A stretch of DNA of 64,000 bases from Gloeotrichia echinulata CP02 (GTDB lineage Bacteria; Cyanobacteriota; Cyanobacteriia; Cyanobacteriales; Nostocaceae): positions 4,965,001 through 5,029,000 of the forward strand of contig CP051187.1 in assembly GCA_038087035.1 (NCBI GenBank). Direction: 5' to 3'. Positions 8,113 to 17,781 of this stretch are shown here, piece after piece. Within the stretch, counting starts at the first letter, position 1; the number at the start of each line of letters is the position of its first letter. The notes under the pieces were generated by a model. It had not been told where the DNA came from. It did no database searches and worked only from the letters and a program-made list of their open reading frames with translations. The position numbers and the translations under genes were made by a program.

Positions 8113-8973
8113 ATGATTACACTCATTGAACACACACCAACACTTGATGAATTGATTCAAGAAATTAACCGCTTTGAATCAATTATAGACGAGTGGGACG
8201 AAAGTCAGAAATGCGTAGTTGTAGGTTTGAAAAGAGCAATTGAGTCTTTACATAAAGCAGCATTGAAGCGGTTGATCAAAAGCCTCAAAGAAGACTCAAT
8301 GTCAGCTTTACGTCTTGCTGTTGCTGATGAAGTAGTATACGCAGTATTGCTTTATCACGAATTAGTAAAACCGCCAAGACCACCATTAGAAACCCGTATT
8401 CAGATAGCGCTTGATGAAGTTCGTCCAGGTTTACAAAGCCATAACGGTGATGTAGAGTTAGTGGCAATTAAACTACCAGATAAGGTAGAAGTCAGGTTAA
8501 CCGGAACTTGTAGTAATTGTGCAGCTTCTACCTTGACTTTATCGCAAGGAGTAGAACAGGCGATTAAATCCCATTGTCCAGAAATTACTACAGTTATTGC
8601 TGTCAATAATCGTCCGACTGTTGATAGCAATGCTTCTAGTTTAACCAGTCCATTTTACCCACAGAGAGGATCGACTTGGATCAGAGTAGCAACTATTGAT
8701 CAAGTTCCCGAAACTGGTGTATTGGCAGTACAAGTTTTAGGTAATTCCTTAATTTTACATCGTCAAGGTGTGAATGTCACCTGTTATCGCAACACTTGTT
8801 CTCACTTAGGAAATCCCCTAGCTGAGGGTCAAGTAGAAAATGGGATCATCACCTGTCCGATCCACGAATTTGAGTACAGATTAGAGACAGGTGAATGTTT
8901 AACCGCGCCCGATATTTTCCTACAATCATATCCCATACAGATAAAAGGCGATCGCATTTTTGTTAACCTGTAG
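8113..8973 (+). CDS. NifU-like / Rieske fusion protein
   Basis: 286 residues. The middle (~95-165) is a NifU C-terminal-type domain with the cluster-scaffold motif CSNCAAS. The C-terminal third is a Rieske [2Fe-2S] domain with CRNTCSHLGNP and CPIHEFEYRL. It combines an Fe-S scaffold with a redox ferredoxin-like module, so a role in Fe-S cluster delivery or electron transfer for the hydrogenase small subunit is plausible (proposed in the literature for the PCC 7120 counterpart). Sits in the extended hyp operon. Confidence 0.88.
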   Translation: MITLIEHTPTLDELIQEINRFESIIDEWDESQKCVVVGLKRAIESLHKAALKRLIKSLKEDSMSALRLAVADEVVYAVLLYHELVKPPRPPLETRIQIALDEVRPGLQSHNGDVELVAIKLPDKVEVRLTGTCSNCAASTLTLSQGVEQAIKSHCPEITTVIAVNNRPTVDSNASSLTSPFYPQRGSTWIRVATIDQVPETGVLAVQVLGNSLILHRQGVNVTCYRNTCSHLGNPLAEGQVENGIITCPIHEFEYRLETGECLTAPDIFLQSYPIQIKGDRIFVNL

Positions 8974-9012
8974 CTAGGGAATAGGAAATAGGGAATATTT
9001 GCAAATACTAAC

Positions 9013-9071
9013 TGTAGGTTGTGTTGAGGAACGTAGCTTGCTTACCGTAGGCTAACCCAACACAACCTACA
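9013..9071. repeat. Hairpin repeat in operon
   Basis: TGTAGGTTGTGTTG at the left is inverted as CAACACAACCTACA at the right, giving a 14-bp stem between the NifU-Rieske and NHL genes. It may shape or attenuate the operon transcript. Confidence 0.6.
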
Positions 9072-9102
9072 AAAAATAAAATTCGGAATCTTTAAACCAA
9101 AA

Positions 9103-10290
9103 TTGCAGAAACAAAACCAAGAAATTTCCCCAAATTCTCTCTTCTCACCTCAAGGTGCAGAGGTAATTTTAGGTAACATTATCGAACCAGAAAAATTAGC
9201 AATACCTGTAGTACCAAGTGACACAACAATGTTTGCTCCTCGCGGTGCTTGTTTATTATCAGAAATCGGTCCTTTGTGGGTATCAGATACAGGACATCAT
9301 CGGTTATTAGGATGGCGGAACTTACCCACCAGAGACAGTCAAAGTGCTGATTGGGTAATTGGACAACCAGACTTTAACCATGAGGGACAAAATGCTAAAC
9401 ATACACCAGGAAAAGCAACTTTCAGTGTACCTACAGGAATTTGTGCTGTGGGTAAAGGGTTAGCGGTGGCTGATGCTTGGAATCATCGGGTATTAATTTG
9501 GCAAAATTTACCTGAAGATAACAATATTCCAGCCGATTTGGTGTTAGGACAAGCTAATTTTACCGACACAGAACCTAATAGGGGAAAACAAACTGCGTCT
9601 GCGAATACAATGCATTGGCCTTATGGCATTTTCTATCATCAAGGACGGCTATTTGTTACCGATACCGGAAATCGCCGGGTATTAATTTGGCACCAATTAC
9701 CAATAGAAAATGGTCAACCAGCCGATTTAGTTTTGGGACAACCAGATATGATATCGCGCAACGAAAATGACGGGGGTTCTCCTTCCGCGTCGAGTATGCG
9801 TTGGTGTCACGATATCACCTTTTGGGGAGAAAATTTAGTCGTCACCGATGCTGGTAATAACCGAGTGATGATTTGGGAGGGGATACCAACAGAAAATAAT
9901 CAACCTTCTGCAGTAGTTTTAGGACAAAAAAGCTTTGATTCTGTCCAAATGAATCAAGGGATTTATTTTCCTAATAGTAGTACCTTGAGTATGCCTTATG
10001 GTGTATCTGTTGCTGGTGATTGGTTGCTGGTAGCTGATACTGCGAATTCTCGTTTGTTAGGATGGAAGAAGCCAGAATCAATTCTATCACTGCAAGGGGT
10101 TGGAGCAGATGCGATCATGGGACAAAATAATTTTCAAAGTAAGGGTGAAAATCGGGATTTTGGATTGGCGAGGCGAGATAGTTTAAATTGGTGTTATGGG
10201 GTGAATGTTTGTGGTGATATGGCGGTAATTGCTGATTCTGGTAATAATAGAATTTTGTTGTGGAAGTTGGATAATAAACTTCTTATATAA
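9103..10290 (+). CDS. NHL-repeat protein of the extended hyp operon
   Basis: 395 residues of repeated NHL-like blades, each with a motif such as VADAWNHRVLIWQNLP, VTDTGNRRVLIWHQLP, VTDAGNNRVMIWEGIP, VADTANSRLLGWKKP and IADSGNNRILLWKLD, so a beta-propeller. The start is TTG at 9103; no nearer ATG preserves the first blade. NHL propellers usually bind partners, so it may be a platform for hydrogenase assembly. Matches the NHL gene preceding hypF in Nostoc. Confidence 0.85.
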   Translation: MQKQNQEISPNSLFSPQGAEVILGNIIEPEKLAIPVVPSDTTMFAPRGACLLSEIGPLWVSDTGHHRLLGWRNLPTRDSQSADWVIGQPDFNHEGQNAKHTPGKATFSVPTGICAVGKGLAVADAWNHRVLIWQNLPEDNNIPADLVLGQANFTDTEPNRGKQTASANTMHWPYGIFYHQGRLFVTDTGNRRVLIWHQLPIENGQPADLVLGQPDMISRNENDGGSPSASSMRWCHDITFWGENLVVTDAGNNRVMIWEGIPTENNQPSAVVLGQKSFDSVQMNQGIYFPNSSTLSMPYGVSVAGDWLLVADTANSRLLGWKKPESILSLQGVGADAIMGQNNFQSKGENRDFGLARRDSLNWCYGVNVCGDMAVIADSGNNRILLWKLDNKLLI

Positions 10291-10306
10291 ATCAAAAAAA
10301 AAGGAA

Positions 10307-10395
10307 CCCCACCCGGTCTTTGACCCTACGAATTTTAGATTTTGGATTGTGGATTAAATCTAAAATCTAAAATCTAAAATTCTGCGGGGTGGGGT
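10307..10395. repeat. Long hairpin upstream of hypF
   Basis: CCCCACCC and GGGTGGGG bound an inner inverted repeat GAATTTTAGATTTTGG / AATCTAAAATCTAAAATTC. The strong fold lies between the NHL gene and hypF and could act as a partial terminator or processing site. Confidence 0.55.
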
Positions 10396-10480
10396 GTTAG
10401 GGTACTTTTGCAAGAGGTCTAATATAAACTGCGGAGCGTCTGTCTACGACATGCTCCGCGAACGCAGAGAAGGGAAAAAT

Positions 10481-12850
10481 ATGAAGGTGGAGGAAATTAG
10501 GGTTCGCGGTACTGTTCAGGGGGTGGGATTTCGCCCTACTGTATATCGCATCGCTAAAGCTTGCGGGTTGCGTGGTGATGTTTGTAATGATGGAGAAGGT
10601 GTGTTAATTCGGGTTGCTGGTAGTGAAGCTGATTTAACAGAATTTGTCACTAGATTACAGCAAGAATGTCCACCTTTGGCAAGAATTAATGAGTTAATTA
10701 GAAGTGTCTATGAGGGTGAATTTAATTTTGATGATTTTATAATTTCTCACAGTGTAAATAGCGCAGTTAAAACAGAAATTGTCCCTGATGCTGCTACTTG
10801 TCTCCAATGTCAAAAAGAAATTTTTGACCCCTTTAGTCGCTTTTATCGTTACCCCTTTACAAACTGTACCCATTGTGGTCCTCGCTTAAGTATTATTCGG
10901 ACTATTCCTTATGACAGATGCAATACTAGTATGTCTGGATTTAGCATATGTCCAGAATGTGAAAAAGAATATCATAATCTAGAAAATCGCCGCTTTCATG
11001 CCCAACCAATCGCCTGCTATATTTGCGGACCACAAGCTTGGTTAGAACGTCCCGATGGTAAGCCTGTGACTGCTTCTATGTTTTCGATGCTAGATGATGT
11101 TGATGCTGTCTGTACCCTACTGCAAAAAGGCGAAATTGTGGCAATTAAGGGGTTAGGTGGTATTCATCTTGCTTGTGACGCCACTCAAGAAACCTCTGTA
11201 CAAAAACTCCGCCAACGTAAAGGACGCTATTATAAACCCTTAGCTTTAATGGCGCGAGATATATCAGTAATTGAACAATATTGCACCGTCAACGCTCAGG
11301 AAAGAGAATTATTAACAAGTTCCGCTGCGCCTATTGTTTTATTACGAAAAAAGGGATTTGGTAATGGGGAATTAACTCATGATTACTCACCTATCGCCCC
11401 TTCAATTGCACCAGGGCAAAATACACTTGGTTTCATGTTACCTTATACGCCTTTACATCATTTAATTCTCAAGCGGATGCATCGTCCAATTGTCTTAACA
11501 AGTGGCAATTTTTCCGATGAACCCCAATGTATTGATAATGATGAAGCCAGAGAAAAGTTAGGCAATATTGCTGATTATTTTCTGTTTCATAATCGCGAGA
11601 TTGTTAACCGGGTAGATGATTCGGTCGTGCGAGTTATTGGTGAGCAAGTGCAAACAATTCGCCGCGCTAGAGGATATGCACCAACACCAATTAAGTTACC
11701 ACCAGGATTTGATAATATTCCGCCAATTTTAGCAATGGGTAGCGAGTTGAAAAATACCTTTTGTATATTGCGAGAAGGGGAAGCAATTATCTCGCAACAT
11801 TTGGGAGATTTAGAAAATGCTGCGGCTTTGAATGCCTATCAGGATACCTTAAAATTATACTTAAATTTATTTGAGCATACACCAGAATTTATTGCCATTG
11901 ACAAACATCCAGAATATCTTTCTACAAAACTCGGTCAAGAACTAGCAACCGCCAATCAAATCAAACTTTATTCCATCCAACATCATCACGCCCACATTGC
12001 TGCTTGTATGGCGGAAAATGGTATTCCTCGAAATTATCAACCAGTTTTAGGTATTGCTTTAGACGGTTTGGGTTATGGCGAAGATGGTACACTTTGGGGT
12101 GGAGAATTCCTTTTAGCAGATTACCGCAAATTCCAGCGACTAGCAACATTTAAACCAGTGGCTATGATTGGCGGTAAACAAGCAATATATCAGCCCTGGC
12201 GTAACACCTACGCCCAATTATTAGCAATCGACAGTTGGGATAATTTAACCCAAAAATACGGAGATTTAGAAATATTCAAATTTCTAGAAAAAAAGCCATT
12301 AAAGCTACTAAATCAGCTAATAGAAAAAGGTATTAACTCTCCCCCAGCTTCCTCAGTAGGGCGCTTGTTCGATGCAGTAGCAGCGGCTATCGGTGTTTAT
12401 CCAGAAGAATGTAGCTATGAAGGACAAGCGGCGATCGCAATGGAAGCCTTAGTCAATGTCAATAGCTTAAAGAATAATGAAGAAACGCAAACTTATCCTT
12501 TTAAGATTACGATTTTCGATAGTATTTATTGTATAGACTCTAGTCCAATGTGGCAAACCTTGCTCGATGACTTACAGCAGCAGATTCCTCCAGGAATAAT
12601 CGCCGCTAAATTTCACAAAGGTTTAGCTAAAACAATTGTCGAGATGGTACAAAAACTTACTCAAGAACATCTCATTAATCAAGTAGTCCTGACAGGAGGA
12701 GTATTTCAAAATTCCATTTTATTAGAACAAGTTACTTCCAGACTACAAGCATTAGGAATAAATGTCCTAACTCACAGTTTAGTTCCATCTAATGACGGTG
12801 GTTTATCCCTCGGACAAGCTATTATTGCTGCATCTCAATTAATTAGTTAA
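10481..12850 (+). CDS. hypF: Carbamoyltransferase HypF
   Basis: 789 residues from the ATG at 10481, which follows AGAAGGG; an in-frame start at 10394 would add residues lacking similarity. HypF uses carbamoyl phosphate and ATP to make the carbamoyl group that becomes CN on the NiFe-hydrogenase iron. Domains in order: acylphosphatase (VRGTVQGVGFRPTVYR), two zinc fingers (CLQCQKE...CTHCGPR and CPECEKE...CYICGPQ), YrdC-like (KGRYYKPLALMARD) and Kae1/carbamoyltransferase-like (HHHAHIAACMAENG, LTGGVFQNSILLEQV). It acts with HypE downstream. Confidence 0.97.
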   Translation: MKVEEIRVRGTVQGVGFRPTVYRIAKACGLRGDVCNDGEGVLIRVAGSEADLTEFVTRLQQECPPLARINELIRSVYEGEFNFDDFIISHSVNSAVKTEIVPDAATCLQCQKEIFDPFSRFYRYPFTNCTHCGPRLSIIRTIPYDRCNTSMSGFSICPECEKEYHNLENRRFHAQPIACYICGPQAWLERPDGKPVTASMFSMLDDVDAVCTLLQKGEIVAIKGLGGIHLACDATQETSVQKLRQRKGRYYKPLALMARDISVIEQYCTVNAQERELLTSSAAPIVLLRKKGFGNGELTHDYSPIAPSIAPGQNTLGFMLPYTPLHHLILKRMHRPIVLTSGNFSDEPQCIDNDEAREKLGNIADYFLFHNREIVNRVDDSVVRVIGEQVQTIRRARGYAPTPIKLPPGFDNIPPILAMGSELKNTFCILREGEAIISQHLGDLENAAALNAYQDTLKLYLNLFEHTPEFIAIDKHPEYLSTKLGQELATANQIKLYSIQHHHAHIAACMAENGIPRNYQPVLGIALDGLGYGEDGTLWGGEFLLADYRKFQRLATFKPVAMIGGKQAIYQPWRNTYAQLLAIDSWDNLTQKYGDLEIFKFLEKKPLKLLNQLIEKGINSPPASSVGRLFDAVAAAIGVYPEECSYEGQAAIAMEALVNVNSLKNNEETQTYPFKITIFDSIYCIDSSPMWQTLLDDLQQQIPPGIIAAKFHKGLAKTIVEMVQKLTQEHLINQVVLTGGVFQNSILLEQVTSRLQALGINVLTHSLVPSNDGGLSLGQAIIAASQLIS

Positions 12851-12885
12851 GTAGGTCGGTGCAAATAAACCATACTGCTTAGGGT

Positions 12886-13003
12886 TGTCATTTGTCATTT
12901 GTCATTTGTCATTTGTCATTACTCATTACTCATTACTCATTACTCATTACTCATTACTCATTACTCATTACTCATTACTCTTTGTCATTTGTCATTTGTC
13001 ATT
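12886..13003. repeat. STRR array between hypF and hypC
   Basis: Runs of TTTGTCA and TACTCAT heptamers, typical of heterocystous cyanobacterial genomes. Open frames through it are repetitive and not genes. Confidence 0.85.
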
Positions 13004-13144
13004 GCTCAAGATTTCAGCTATATAACGTTTCCCCGTCTAGCGATGTATATTATCGCCCCCTCCTCGCTTGCGCTTAGGGGGTTGGGGGTGAGGTTCTTGT
13101 CCGTCTTCTCTTTTGTTCCTTTATCCTGAAAAAGGAAAATAAAA

Positions 13145-13399
13145 ATGTGTTTAGGAATACCCGGTCAAATTGTCGAAATAACAAACATTAATCACAAATT
13201 AGCCATTGTCAACGTTGCTGGTGTCAAGCGACAAGTAAATATAGCTTGCATCATTGACGAACAACATCCCCCCGAAGCGTGTATTGGAGATTGGGTATTA
13301 GTTCATGTAGGCTTTGCGATGAATCGCATTAACGCCCAAGAAGCCGCAGAAACATTACAACTTTTGCAAGAAATAGAAGAATTAATGGTTGATTACTAA
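13145..13399 (+). CDS. hypC: Hydrogenase chaperone HypC
   Basis: 84 residues beginning MCLGIPGQ, with the essential Cys2 that binds the Fe(CN)2CO unit and the HupL precursor. It works with HypD in loading iron into the large subunit. An A/G-rich AAAAAGG precedes the ATG. Lies between hypF and hypD. Confidence 0.96.
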   Translation: MCLGIPGQIVEITNINHKLAIVNVAGVKRQVNIACIIDEQHPPEACIGDWVLVHVGFAMNRINAQEAAETLQLLQEIEELMVDY

Positions 13400-13443
13400 T
13401 AACTAGTTCGTAGTAGCGCTTTAGCGCCATAACCAGAATTAAT

Positions 13444-14628
13444 ATGAAATACGTTGACGAATTTCGCGACCCTTACAAAGCTGAAGCCTTAGTATGGCAA
13501 ATAGAAAAATTATGTCACATCCTAGGGAAACCTATTAAAATAATGGAAGTATGTGGCGGTCATACCCATTCTATATTTAAGTACGGTATTGAGGAAATTT
13601 TGCCAGATACCATTGAATTAATTCATGGACCTGGTTGTCCAGTTTGTGTTATGCCAAAAGGGAGATTAGATGATGCGATCGCCATCTCCCAAAATTCTAA
13701 CGTAATTTTCGCCACCTTTGGTGATGCCATGCGGGTTCCTGGTTCTCACACCAGCTTACTCCAAGCCAAAGCCACGGGCGCAGATATTCGCATGGTTTAC
13801 TCTCCTCTCGATAGCCTACAAATTGCTAAAGATAACCCCGACAAAGAAGTAGTTTTCTTTGCTTTAGGCTTTGAAACTACAGCCCCCAGCACAGCTTTTA
13901 CAATTCTCCAAGCTGCAGCGGAAAATATTCCTAATTTTAGTATGTTTTGTAATCACGTCCTCGTGATTCCCGCCTTACAAGCACTACTAAATAACCCCGA
14001 TTTACAATTAGATGGCTTTGTCGGTCCTGGTCATGTCAGCATGGTAATTGGCACTGACCCTTATCAATTTATTTCTCAACAATATCATAAGCCAATAGTT
14101 GTCTCAGGATTTGAACCTTTAGACATCATCCAATCGATTTGGATGCTATTGCATCAGCTAGTAGAAAATCGCTGTGAAGTTGAAAACCAATACAATCGCA
14201 TAGTCAAAAATGAAGGAAATTCTGTAGCACTTACAGCGATGAATCAAGTGTTTACAGTCCGAGATAATTTTGATTGGCGCGGCTTGGGTGAAATCCCCTA
14301 TTCAGGGTTAAAAATTCGTCCTGAATATACTCAATTTGATGCTGAATTAAAATTTACAATTCCTCACCTAAAAATAGCCGACCATAAAGCCTGTAAATGT
14401 GGCGAAATTCTTAAGGGAGTCTTAAAACCTTGGCAATGTAAAGTATTTGGTACAGCTTGCACACCCGAAACACCAATTGGTGCTTGCATGGTATCTTCTG
14501 AAGGGGCTTGTGCAGCTTATTATAAATATGGCAAACTGTCGAATATTGCCAAAAAAACAATGGCTGAACCATCAAAGGTTAGCCTGAACCAAGAACCCTT
14601 ACCTTCCTGTGCTAATCCTGTGGAATAG
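13444..14628 (+). CDS. hypD: Hydrogenase maturation protein HypD
   Basis: 394 residues with family motifs MEVCGGHTHSIFKYG, HGPGCPVCVMP, GFETTAPSTA and the C-terminal cysteine cluster CKCGEILKGVLKPWQC...FGTACTPETPIGACMVSSEGAC that holds a [4Fe-4S] cluster. HypD is the central scaffold where CN and CO are attached to iron, in complex with HypC. Slightly longer than usual owing to a C-terminal tail after YYKYG. Confidence 0.97.
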   Translation: MKYVDEFRDPYKAEALVWQIEKLCHILGKPIKIMEVCGGHTHSIFKYGIEEILPDTIELIHGPGCPVCVMPKGRLDDAIAISQNSNVIFATFGDAMRVPGSHTSLLQAKATGADIRMVYSPLDSLQIAKDNPDKEVVFFALGFETTAPSTAFTILQAAAENIPNFSMFCNHVLVIPALQALLNNPDLQLDGFVGPGHVSMVIGTDPYQFISQQYHKPIVVSGFEPLDIIQSIWMLLHQLVENRCEVENQYNRIVKNEGNSVALTAMNQVFTVRDNFDWRGLGEIPYSGLKIRPEYTQFDAELKFTIPHLKIADHKACKCGEILKGVLKPWQCKVFGTACTPETPIGACMVSSEGACAAYYKYGKLSNIAKKTMAEPSKVSLNQEPLPSCANPVE

Positions 14629-14660
14629 CCAAACTAAAACATGATTGGAGGATAAAATCT

Positions 14661-14876
14661 ATGCCATTTGTTACAATTCAAATTGCCCAAGGTCATTCCA
14701 TCGAGAAAAAACGGCGACTAGTAGAAGCCATTACTAACGCCTTAGTTTCAGCTTTAGATACCAAACCTGAATGGATAACTGTTCATATTGATGAATTTGC
14801 ACGAGAAAATTGGGCTGTTGGCGGGATATTGCATTCTGATAGACATCGTGGTAGACATGATGAAGCCGGTAGATAA
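14661..14876 (+). CDS. 4-oxalocrotonate tautomerase-like protein
   Basis: 71 residues starting MPFVTIQIAQGHS; Pro-2 becomes the N-terminal catalytic proline of the tautomerase fold after Met removal. Ends HRGRHDEAGR, a short extension on the usual ~62 residues. AGGAGG at 14647-14652 (within TTGGAGGATAA) is a good ribosome binding site. It lies between hypD and hypE as in Nostoc sp. PCC 7120. Its role in hydrogenase maturation is not known. Confidence 0.85.
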   Translation: MPFVTIQIAQGHSIEKKRRLVEAITNALVSALDTKPEWITVHIDEFARENWAVGGILHSDRHRGRHDEAGR

Positions 14877-14974
14877 TTTTTTTTACTGCGTATAGCCGTT
14901 AAACAATACGTAATATTATTCAGGGGAATTTCTGGTATTTAATTGGTATTTAAATATGAATCTACTGTTAAAAT

Positions 14975-16078
14975 ATGGATTTATCCCAAAATCACTCACT
15001 AGAAAACCCCCTATTTCAAAAAATTGAACAAGTTCGCCGTCGTCAAGGTAAGGTGCGAGATACTCATATAAATCTCGCACATGGTAGCGGTGGTAAAGCG
15101 ATGCGCGATTTGATTGATGATATTTTTGTTAATAGTTTTGATAATCCGATTCTCTCTCAATTAGAAGACCAAGCCAGTTTTAATTTAGCCAGTCTCATGC
15201 AACAAGGAGATAGACTAGCATTTACAACTGATTCCTATGTTGTAGACCCGTTATTTTTTCCTGGTAGTGATATTGGAGAATTAGCTGTCAATGGGACAAT
15301 AAATGATTTAGCCGTCAGTGGTGCCAAACCTTTATATCTTACCTGTAGCGTTATTTTAGAAGAAGGTTTACCAATAGAAACTTTACGGCGTGTTGTAGCT
15401 AGTATGAAAGCAGCAGCTAATAAAGCAGGCGTCCAAATTGTTACCGGTGACACGAAAGTTGTTCATCGTGGTGCTGCTGATAAATTGTTCATTAATACTG
15501 CGGGAATTGGCGTAATTCCCCCAGGAGTTAATATTTCTGCTCATAATATTCAACCAGGAGATGCAATCATTATTAATGGTGAATTAGGAAATCATGGTAC
15601 TGCTATTTTAATCGCCCGTGGAGAATTAGCATTAGATTCTAATATAGAAAGTGACTGTCAGCCTTTGCATAGTTTAGTAGAAACTATCCTCAAAGTATGT
15701 CCCGAAGTTCACGCCATGCGGGATGCTACACGCGGCGGTTTAGCTACAGTCTTAAATGAATTTGCTCTCAGTTCTGATGTAGGAATTCGGATATATGAAA
15801 AGTCTATACCAGTCAATGAACAGGTTCAAGGGGTTTGCGAAATTCTCGGTTTAGACCCCTTATATCTAGCAAATGAAGGTAAGTTAGTTGTAGTAGTACC
15901 AGGCGAAAAAGCTAACACTGTTTTATCAGCCATGAAATTGCACCCAGCGGGAAAAGACGCCTGTATTATCGGTACAGTTATTCCTTCACCTCCTGGTGTT
16001 GTTTTGTTAAAAACTGCTTTTAATACTGAACGCATCGTTGATATGCTTGTCGGTGATCAATTACCACGAATTTGTTAA
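14975..16078 (+). CDS. hypE: Hydrogenase maturation protein HypE
   Basis: 367 residues. HypE takes the carbamoyl group from HypF on its C-terminal cysteine and dehydrates it to thiocyanate with ATP. The N-terminal part has LAHGSGGKAMRDLI and FTTDSYVVDPLFFPG of the PurM-like ATP-binding fold. The protein ends in the signature PRIC with the acceptor cysteine last. Follows the 4-OT gene by ~100 bp. Confidence 0.97.
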   Translation: MDLSQNHSLENPLFQKIEQVRRRQGKVRDTHINLAHGSGGKAMRDLIDDIFVNSFDNPILSQLEDQASFNLASLMQQGDRLAFTTDSYVVDPLFFPGSDIGELAVNGTINDLAVSGAKPLYLTCSVILEEGLPIETLRRVVASMKAAANKAGVQIVTGDTKVVHRGAADKLFINTAGIGVIPPGVNISAHNIQPGDAIIINGELGNHGTAILIARGELALDSNIESDCQPLHSLVETILKVCPEVHAMRDATRGGLATVLNEFALSSDVGIRIYEKSIPVNEQVQGVCEILGLDPLYLANEGKLVVVVPGEKANTVLSAMKLHPAGKDACIIGTVIPSPPGVVLLKTAFNTERIVDMLVGDQLPRIC

Positions 16079-16125
16079 ATAATTAGGTCATTTGTCATTG
16101 GTCATCTGCACTACATTAATAATCG

Positions 16126-16194
16126 TAGGGTGCGTGACGCTGCGATAAATATTGTACGCAGGTACAGGAATTCTGGCGTCACGCACCATTCTTT
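16126..16194. repeat. Inverted repeat TAGGGTGCGTGACGC family
   Basis: GGTGCGTGACGC is inverted as GCGTCACGCACC, with TGCGATAAATATTGT between. A second copy lies at 19201-19265. It sits directly before another repeat in the hypE-hypA gap. Confidence 0.65.
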
Positions 16195-16313
16195 ACAGCG
16201 ATTTTCAGGTAAATGAACCACATTTTTATATCTCACGCAAAGGCGCAAAGGCGCAAAGGAACAAAGAAATACAGATATCCGCGTGTGGTCTAAATACCTG
16301 AAAAGTGCTGTAA
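16193..16313. repeat. MITE-like repeat, TTACAGC family, copy B
   Basis: Ends TTACAGCGATTTTCAGG and CCTGAAAAGTGCTGTAA match the family at 1793 and 26346, but the core differs (AAAGGCGCAAAGG units instead of the GGGGCGCAAGG palindrome). With the preceding repeat it fills the hypE-hypA gap, which otherwise holds only a short stretch before hypA. Confidence 0.65.
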
Positions 16314-16441
16314 ATGTGAGACTAGCGTAAGTCCTGAATCAGTATATCTGTGCCAAAAAACCTTACTAGTCAGAGTCATCATTTGTTATTAGTAAAGAAC
16401 AAAGCACAACTAACAATTGACACGCGCAGCGTAATAAATCT

Positions 16442-16783
16442 ATGCACGAATTAGGAATTACCCAAAATATTGTCGCTATCGTCAGCGAACACGCTAAAGG
16501 CGCAAAAGTTAGCCGAGTGTTATTAGAAATTGGCAAACTTTCTGCTATAATGCCTGATGCTATCCGATTTTGTTTTGATATTTGCAGCCAAGGTACAGTT
16601 TTAGCAGGCTCAACCTTAGAAATTTTAGAAATTACCGGTTTAGGAAAATGTCGCCAATGTGGTGCAGAAATTGCTTTAGACAAGCCTTTTGGTATATGTC
16701 AATGTGGTAGCCTGGAATTAGATTTAATCAATGGTGAAGAACTAAAAATTAAAGAAATAGAAATAGAGGAAGTATGTGTGTAA
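16442..16783 (+). CDS. hypA: Nickel chaperone HypA
   Basis: 113 residues beginning MHELGITQNIV with the nickel-binding His2. A zinc site is visible as CRQCGAE and CQCGS near residues 63-81. HypA with HypB inserts nickel into HupL after the iron centre is complete. Overlaps hypB by 10 bp, so translation is probably coupled. Confidence 0.96.
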   Translation: MHELGITQNIVAIVSEHAKGAKVSRVLLEIGKLSAIMPDAIRFCFDICSQGTVLAGSTLEILEITGLGKCRQCGAEIALDKPFGICQCGSLELDLINGEELKIKEIEIEEVCV

Positions 16784-17616
16784 CCTGCGGTTGTTCGGAT
16801 GATGCTGAAGCTAAAGTTACAAATTTAGAAAATGGTGCAGTTGAACACAATCACCATCATCATACTCACACTTTAGCCGATGGAACTGTAATTACCCATT
16901 CCCACAGTTATGAGGAACTATCCCACATTCACGCCAAAATACATAACACAACTATATCCTTAGAACAGGATATTTTAGCCAAAAATAACCTTTTAGCTGC
17001 CCAAAATCGCGGCTGGTTTAAAGGTCGAAATATCCTGGCTTTAAATTTAATGAGTTCCCCTGGAGCAGGAAAAACTACACTCTTAACTCGCACAATCAAT
17101 GATTTAAAAGATAAGTTGTCTATCAGTGTCATTGAAGGCGACCAAGAAACAACTAATGATGCTGAAAAAATTAAAGAAACAGGCTGTAAAGTTGTCCAAA
17201 TCAACACCGGTACGGGCTGTCATTTAGATGCATCAATGATAGACAGGGGTTTACAACAACTCAACCCACCGCTAAATTCTGTAGTGATGATTGAAAATGT
17301 GGGTAATTTGGTTTGTCCCGCCTTATTTGATTTAGGCGAACAAGCCAAAGTAGTAATTCTTTCGGTAACAGAGGGAGAAGATAAACCAATAAAATATCCC
17401 CACATGTTCCGCGCTAGTGAGATAATGATTCTTACTAAAATTGATTTACTACCTTACCTGCAATTTGATCTACAAAAATGTCTAGACTATGCGAAGCAGG
17501 TAAATCCGCAAATTCAAATTTTTCAAGTTTCGGCTACGACTGGCTCAGGTTTAGATAATTGGTATGCTTGGCTATCTCAAAAGGTAGGAAGTTCTTCTAG
17601 TTTAATTTCTGCATAA
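16774..17616 (+). CDS. hypB: Nickel-insertion GTPase HypB
   Basis: 280 residues. N-terminal MCVTCGC is the high-affinity metal motif, followed by a His-rich stretch (EHNHHHHTHTLADG) for nickel storage. GTPase motifs: MSSPGAGKTTLL (G1), EGDQET, ENVGNLVCPA and TKIDLLPY (G4). Last gene of the hyp operon; the following genes are on the opposite strand. Confidence 0.97.
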   Translation: MCVTCGCSDDAEAKVTNLENGAVEHNHHHHTHTLADGTVITHSHSYEELSHIHAKIHNTTISLEQDILAKNNLLAAQNRGWFKGRNILALNLMSSPGAGKTTLLTRTINDLKDKLSISVIEGDQETTNDAEKIKETGCKVVQINTGTGCHLDASMIDRGLQQLNPPLNSVVMIENVGNLVCPALFDLGEQAKVVILSVTEGEDKPIKYPHMFRASEIMILTKIDLLPYLQFDLQKCLDYAKQVNPQIQIFQVSATTGSGLDNWYAWLSQKVGSSSSLISA

Positions 17617-17781
17617 ACATTTTCGTTTGTATCACGCAGAGGCGCAGAGTCGTAGAGAGTAAGAGGTGAGAGATCAGCTTTAAGCACAGAAAAACGTCGA
17701 TAATTATCCAAAATTATCGACGTACATGGACTGTTAATAATTCTCGATCATAGCTATCAACACAAACCCACCAGTTTTGAT

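Noticed and set aside
12892..13129. Open frames between hypF and hypC
   Set aside because: They translate the TTTGTCA/TACTCAT repeats.
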